From: Epiperipatus broadwayi
Lineage: Eukaryota > Onychophora > Udeonychophora > Euonychophora > Peripatidae
Direction of reading: 5' to 3'
DNA: 64,000 nucleotides
NCBI GenBank assembly: GCA_028023455.1
Contig: JAQFVV010006272.1
Location: forward strand, 3,453,127 to 3,517,126
Shown here: positions 60,691-64,000 of the stretch, piece by piece
Layout: each line of letters starts with the position of its first letter
Position numbering within the stretch: position 1 is the first letter of the stretch
Program-made: the position numbers and the translations under genes
Notes under the pieces: generated by a model
Databases searched by the model: none
Seen by the model: the letters and a program-made list of their open reading frames with translations, nothing else
Told to the model about the DNA's origin: nothing

Positions 60691-63600
60691 GATATACATA
60701 ACTGTATAGTGTTTATTGATATGAACAATTTAAGTTAAGTAGATATGTATTTTATCTGCTTAAAATATGAGTTATGTTTTTCTAAATTTAAATTTATATT
60801 TTGTAGCTTAGTAATTCATGATTTTAATTTAAAAATAGATTCCCTTATTCACTGATTATAAATTAATTTAAAGTATTTTATTTTATTTTCTTGAAATAAC
60901 CTGAATGAATGAGTAGATTCATCTTTAGTATATTTTTATTTTAATTAACTTTTTTTATACAAGATTAAGAATGTTCTTGACTCTTATATTTTGAAAAGTG
61001 TGTATGTTTTACAACACAATTGTGTTACATAAACATACATTTTAATCTTAGTATTTGATAGTTTGAAGTCCGATCTACAATCACCTATTTAATTTAAAAA
61101 CATTAATATTAAGAACCTATTGCATAAGGCATAATTGGATCATATGTATATATTTTAAATGTTTAAGGTATTATCCATATATATATATATTAATTTTATC
61201 CATTTATTAATAAATGTTGAATTAATTTAAAACAAGTAAATTTTTTTGGTTGTCATTGAATTCTACAATGCAAATTTATTGGTTACTGGTACTTGAGTAG
61301 AATATTATTCATGAATTGATTATACCACATAATTTATTAGAAGCAATTACAAAATGTTTGACAGTCCAACCACAGGATAGGTAAGAAGTTATAAATACAT
61401 ATCATTTGTATTGAATTTAATGTTTATTATCTGACCAGATATAGATTTTTATATAGAATAAAATTAATTGATTCACCAGTCTTAAATATTTAAGAAGTAA
61501 TTAGAAGTTTATTGTAATTATTTTGCTAGTAACAAGTAACAGTTATATTAAAATAGAAATTATATATGAATTGATCCAATGATTGATAAAGGTACAAATA
61601 TGATAATTATTGAAGATGAGTGTAATTATAATTAGATGTTTGTATATATTATTTTAAACCATTATTGATTAAAGTGATTATTATATTGTCAGTATACAGC
61701 TATAAAAATCATAATCTTATTCAGTTATACAGCTGGTAATAATATAAAAAATTATATTGATTTAATTTAATTATATTTAGAGTTTGTTGATGTGGACTGT
61801 AAATTCAGTTTAGATATTAAATTTTAATATTAATATTTGATTATAATAAGCATCAATAATCTTTCATATGTTTTGATAATTATAGTATAAAGTTTTAATA
61901 ATCTAGTTTTATTAAACTGAAGAGTATTGGATATGATTTATCATTTCTGTTTGAGTAAGCATCAAATAGGAATCTATCATTTATTTTATATATTTATGTG
62001 ATTGGATATTATACATTTTAATGTTATCTAATAGGATGATTTTATTTTATAGTATTATAAGTTGGTGAAAGTGGAGAAATATATCAGGTTAATTGATTTT
62101 GTACTATTATTAAGTATTTAATCTTATTATAATTAACTTAATTAATAAGAGTATAGTGATATTAATGGAATAGCATAGCTGAGTTAGGAATACTTTTATT
62201 TTATTTAGTTGCAATTGGAAATCAATTATTGAGCCATTTATTTATATCATTGATATTTCAGATGCTGGGCAGATTAAATTATTATCGCATCCATCCATTA
62301 ATCATTTCGTTTAAGTATAAATTAAATAATGTTTAACTTTTAGTATAAGTTTGTGTTATTATAAACAGTGTTTTGACTTGAACGGAATATTAATATCTAT
62401 TTGTTTTAATTCTTTGTCATTATTTTTATTCTAAATGGTATATATAATAGACAGAGATATTTTATTTTATTGTTTTATCTTTAATATATGGCAAATAATC
62501 CTTATATTTTTAGGATAGTTTGAAACAATGATTTTATTTATTTTCTATCTTCTAAATGCTATTGAATTTATGAAGTTACAACAAAGACCAGTGAATCAAA
62601 TGTTAGATTGTTATTCATTGATTGATATTCACTTTAGTTGAATTTATTATTTTATTCTGTTATAAATGATGTTACAGTTCATAGGCATTGTTAAGTTAGG
62701 ATTATTTTTTCTTGGTTCACATTTTTATTATGTTACAAATGGTGATCAATAATTAGGCTAAGACTAAGAATACAATAATATCCATATTTTTATTCTATTA
62801 TAAATGGCATCAACCAATGATTGCATTATATTTTCATTCAGGTTATATTAAAGTTATCATTTCCCATTGTCATCATTTTTATTGTAACAATATATATATT
62901 ACAATGATAAATTATCCATGGTTCATGGGTTTGAACCAAGAACCAAAGATATACAAATATACACAGTAAGGTTTGTTTCAAATAAATATTAAATGTGGTA
63001 AAAGTTGAATGGTTTCAAAGATATGTAATATTAATCAATTAATGATGATGATGATAATTTAAAAGTACAAATTCTCCAAAAATATATTGTTTTTAATTTC
63101 TATAAAATACAATAAAAATGAACCTCTCGAATGCCAAACCTTCTAACTGGAAATTTTACTTTTGGAAAAATTAATTGTACAATCCTCATTTATAAATTAT
63201 TACTGCCATCCCTGTATGATCCTCCCCCATGGATTGCATGATTTTTCATTTTGTGAATATCATTAGATATTAAAAGCATTATGTTTAGAATAAACTCAAG
63301 AAACCATTGTACATTTACTCACAATTGTTAGTACATATACAAAATATAAAAAGCATAATAATAATAAAAGATATTTTGATTTCAGTTTGTTTAAGATCTT
63401 ATAATATCTATAAGAATAAGATTATATCATGTTAAATATTTACACAGTCACAAGCCATGGTTTTCTACAGATATTATTCTTTAATATATTTCTGGTTGTC
63501 TTTATTAATTTTTCCAAAAATGGTTATTCTTTTCTTTGGGAACTGGTGATTTTAGTGAGTAAATACAGCAGCATTAGTGATGTTACATAGGTTATAATAT

Positions 63601-64000
63601 CATTCAGTCTTGGGTAGGCCTTATGGAACTTCTTCCTTCATGGCATTATTATGGCAGGCACTGAGTAGTTTTGACAAACCTCAGCATTAATTTCTGAATT
63701 TGACTGCATTTTCTGGGTATTTTGGTTAGTGTGGTTTTTCTGTTGCCTACCCACACATTGTAAATTTTCTTCTAGATAAAGTCATCATACTGGCTGTTAT
63801 AATGACTATTGAAAAAATGCTTTAAACTGAACAAATACAACTAGTCAAGTTATGGCAGAAAATAATTTAATCAGCAGTTTCTCTCTTCAGCATAATATCA
63901 CTGCAATACTACTTCTTAAGTTGTTTTGAATACCTGATCTGAATTGGAATGGAATGCATGTTGCTTGTTTCATATCTACTTGTACCTATTAGATGTTATT
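60691..64000. other. AT-rich sequence without recognised gene
   Basis: Nothing recognised. The last 400 bases (63,600-64,000) are slightly less AT-rich and may hold an unidentified repeat. Confidence 0.55.

Noticed and set aside
1-64000. CRISPR array, rRNA genes, bacterial operons
   Set aside because: No spaced identical direct repeats of the right type, no rRNA-like conserved blocks, and no dense coding; the sequence is eukaryotic.

Overview
This is an A+T-rich (about three-quarters by eye), repeat-dense animal nuclear window containing a run of exactly 500 N. There are no bacterial-style operons and no complete protein gene. The mobile-element set points to a metazoan, plausibly an AT-rich lophotrochozoan or cnidarian: a Penelope-like element, an RTE-type LINE, a Tigger/pogo transposon, a Gypsy-type LTR element and tRNA-related SINEs. 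I cannot name the species. The window reads as intergenic or intronic DNA with at most two candidate exons, at 31.3 kb (minus) and 50.0 kb (plus).

The most notable content is two repeat families that carry type I hammerhead self-cleaving ribozymes. They resemble the non-autonomous 'retrozymes' that make small circular RNAs in plants and animals. Family A lies at 8.6, 33.7 and 34.4-35.7 kb. Its hammerhead has core CTGACGA..GAAA, stem III ACTAGT and a GTC cleavage site. Family B lies at 1.5-2.3, 13.5-14.3, 29.4-29.7 and 58.3-58.9 kb. Its hammerhead has core CTGATGA..GAAA, stem III ATACGTAT and a UA cleavage site. Both occur as tandem dimers (period about 452 nt for A, about 426 nt for B). Both also occur as head-to-head inverted dimers. 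Two family A insertions are flanked by perfect 13-14 bp direct repeats, so each inverted composite appears to have inserted as one unit. In four inverted dimers one arm begins inside or at the edge of the hammerhead.

Layout: 1-2.3 kb tandem family B; 2.5-3.0 kb assembly gap; 4.6-7.9 kb diverged inverted repeat family D; 8.6-9.0 kb family A; 9.6-11.1 kb Tigger relic; 13.5-14.3 kb inverted family B; 15.1 kb SINE; 15.6-17.5 kb Penelope-like relic with GIY-YIG remnant; 22.2-24.3 kb Gypsy-type remnant with triplicated leader, gag, internal deletion and 3' LTR; 24.9-25.3 kb 184-bp tandem repeat; 28.9-31.0 kb inverted family B plus two weaker hammerhead-like hairpins; 31.3 kb candidate terminal exon; 33.7-35.7 kb family A cluster; 39.1-39.4 kb 69-bp tandem repeat; 44.2-45.0 kb two tRNA-related SINEs; 46.1-47.2 kb RTE LINE; 49.0-50.6 kb hairpins, promoter-like block, candidate exon and fold-back; 53.4-55.6 kb SINE cluster; 58.2-58.9 kb perfect palindrome plus family B; the remainder is AT-rich sequence with microsatellites.

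How the parts may relate: Penelope-like elements in animals are known to carry hammerheads and are thought to supply enzyme for retrozymes. The Penelope-like relic here is therefore a plausible relative of the machinery that spread families A and B, but this window does not prove the link.
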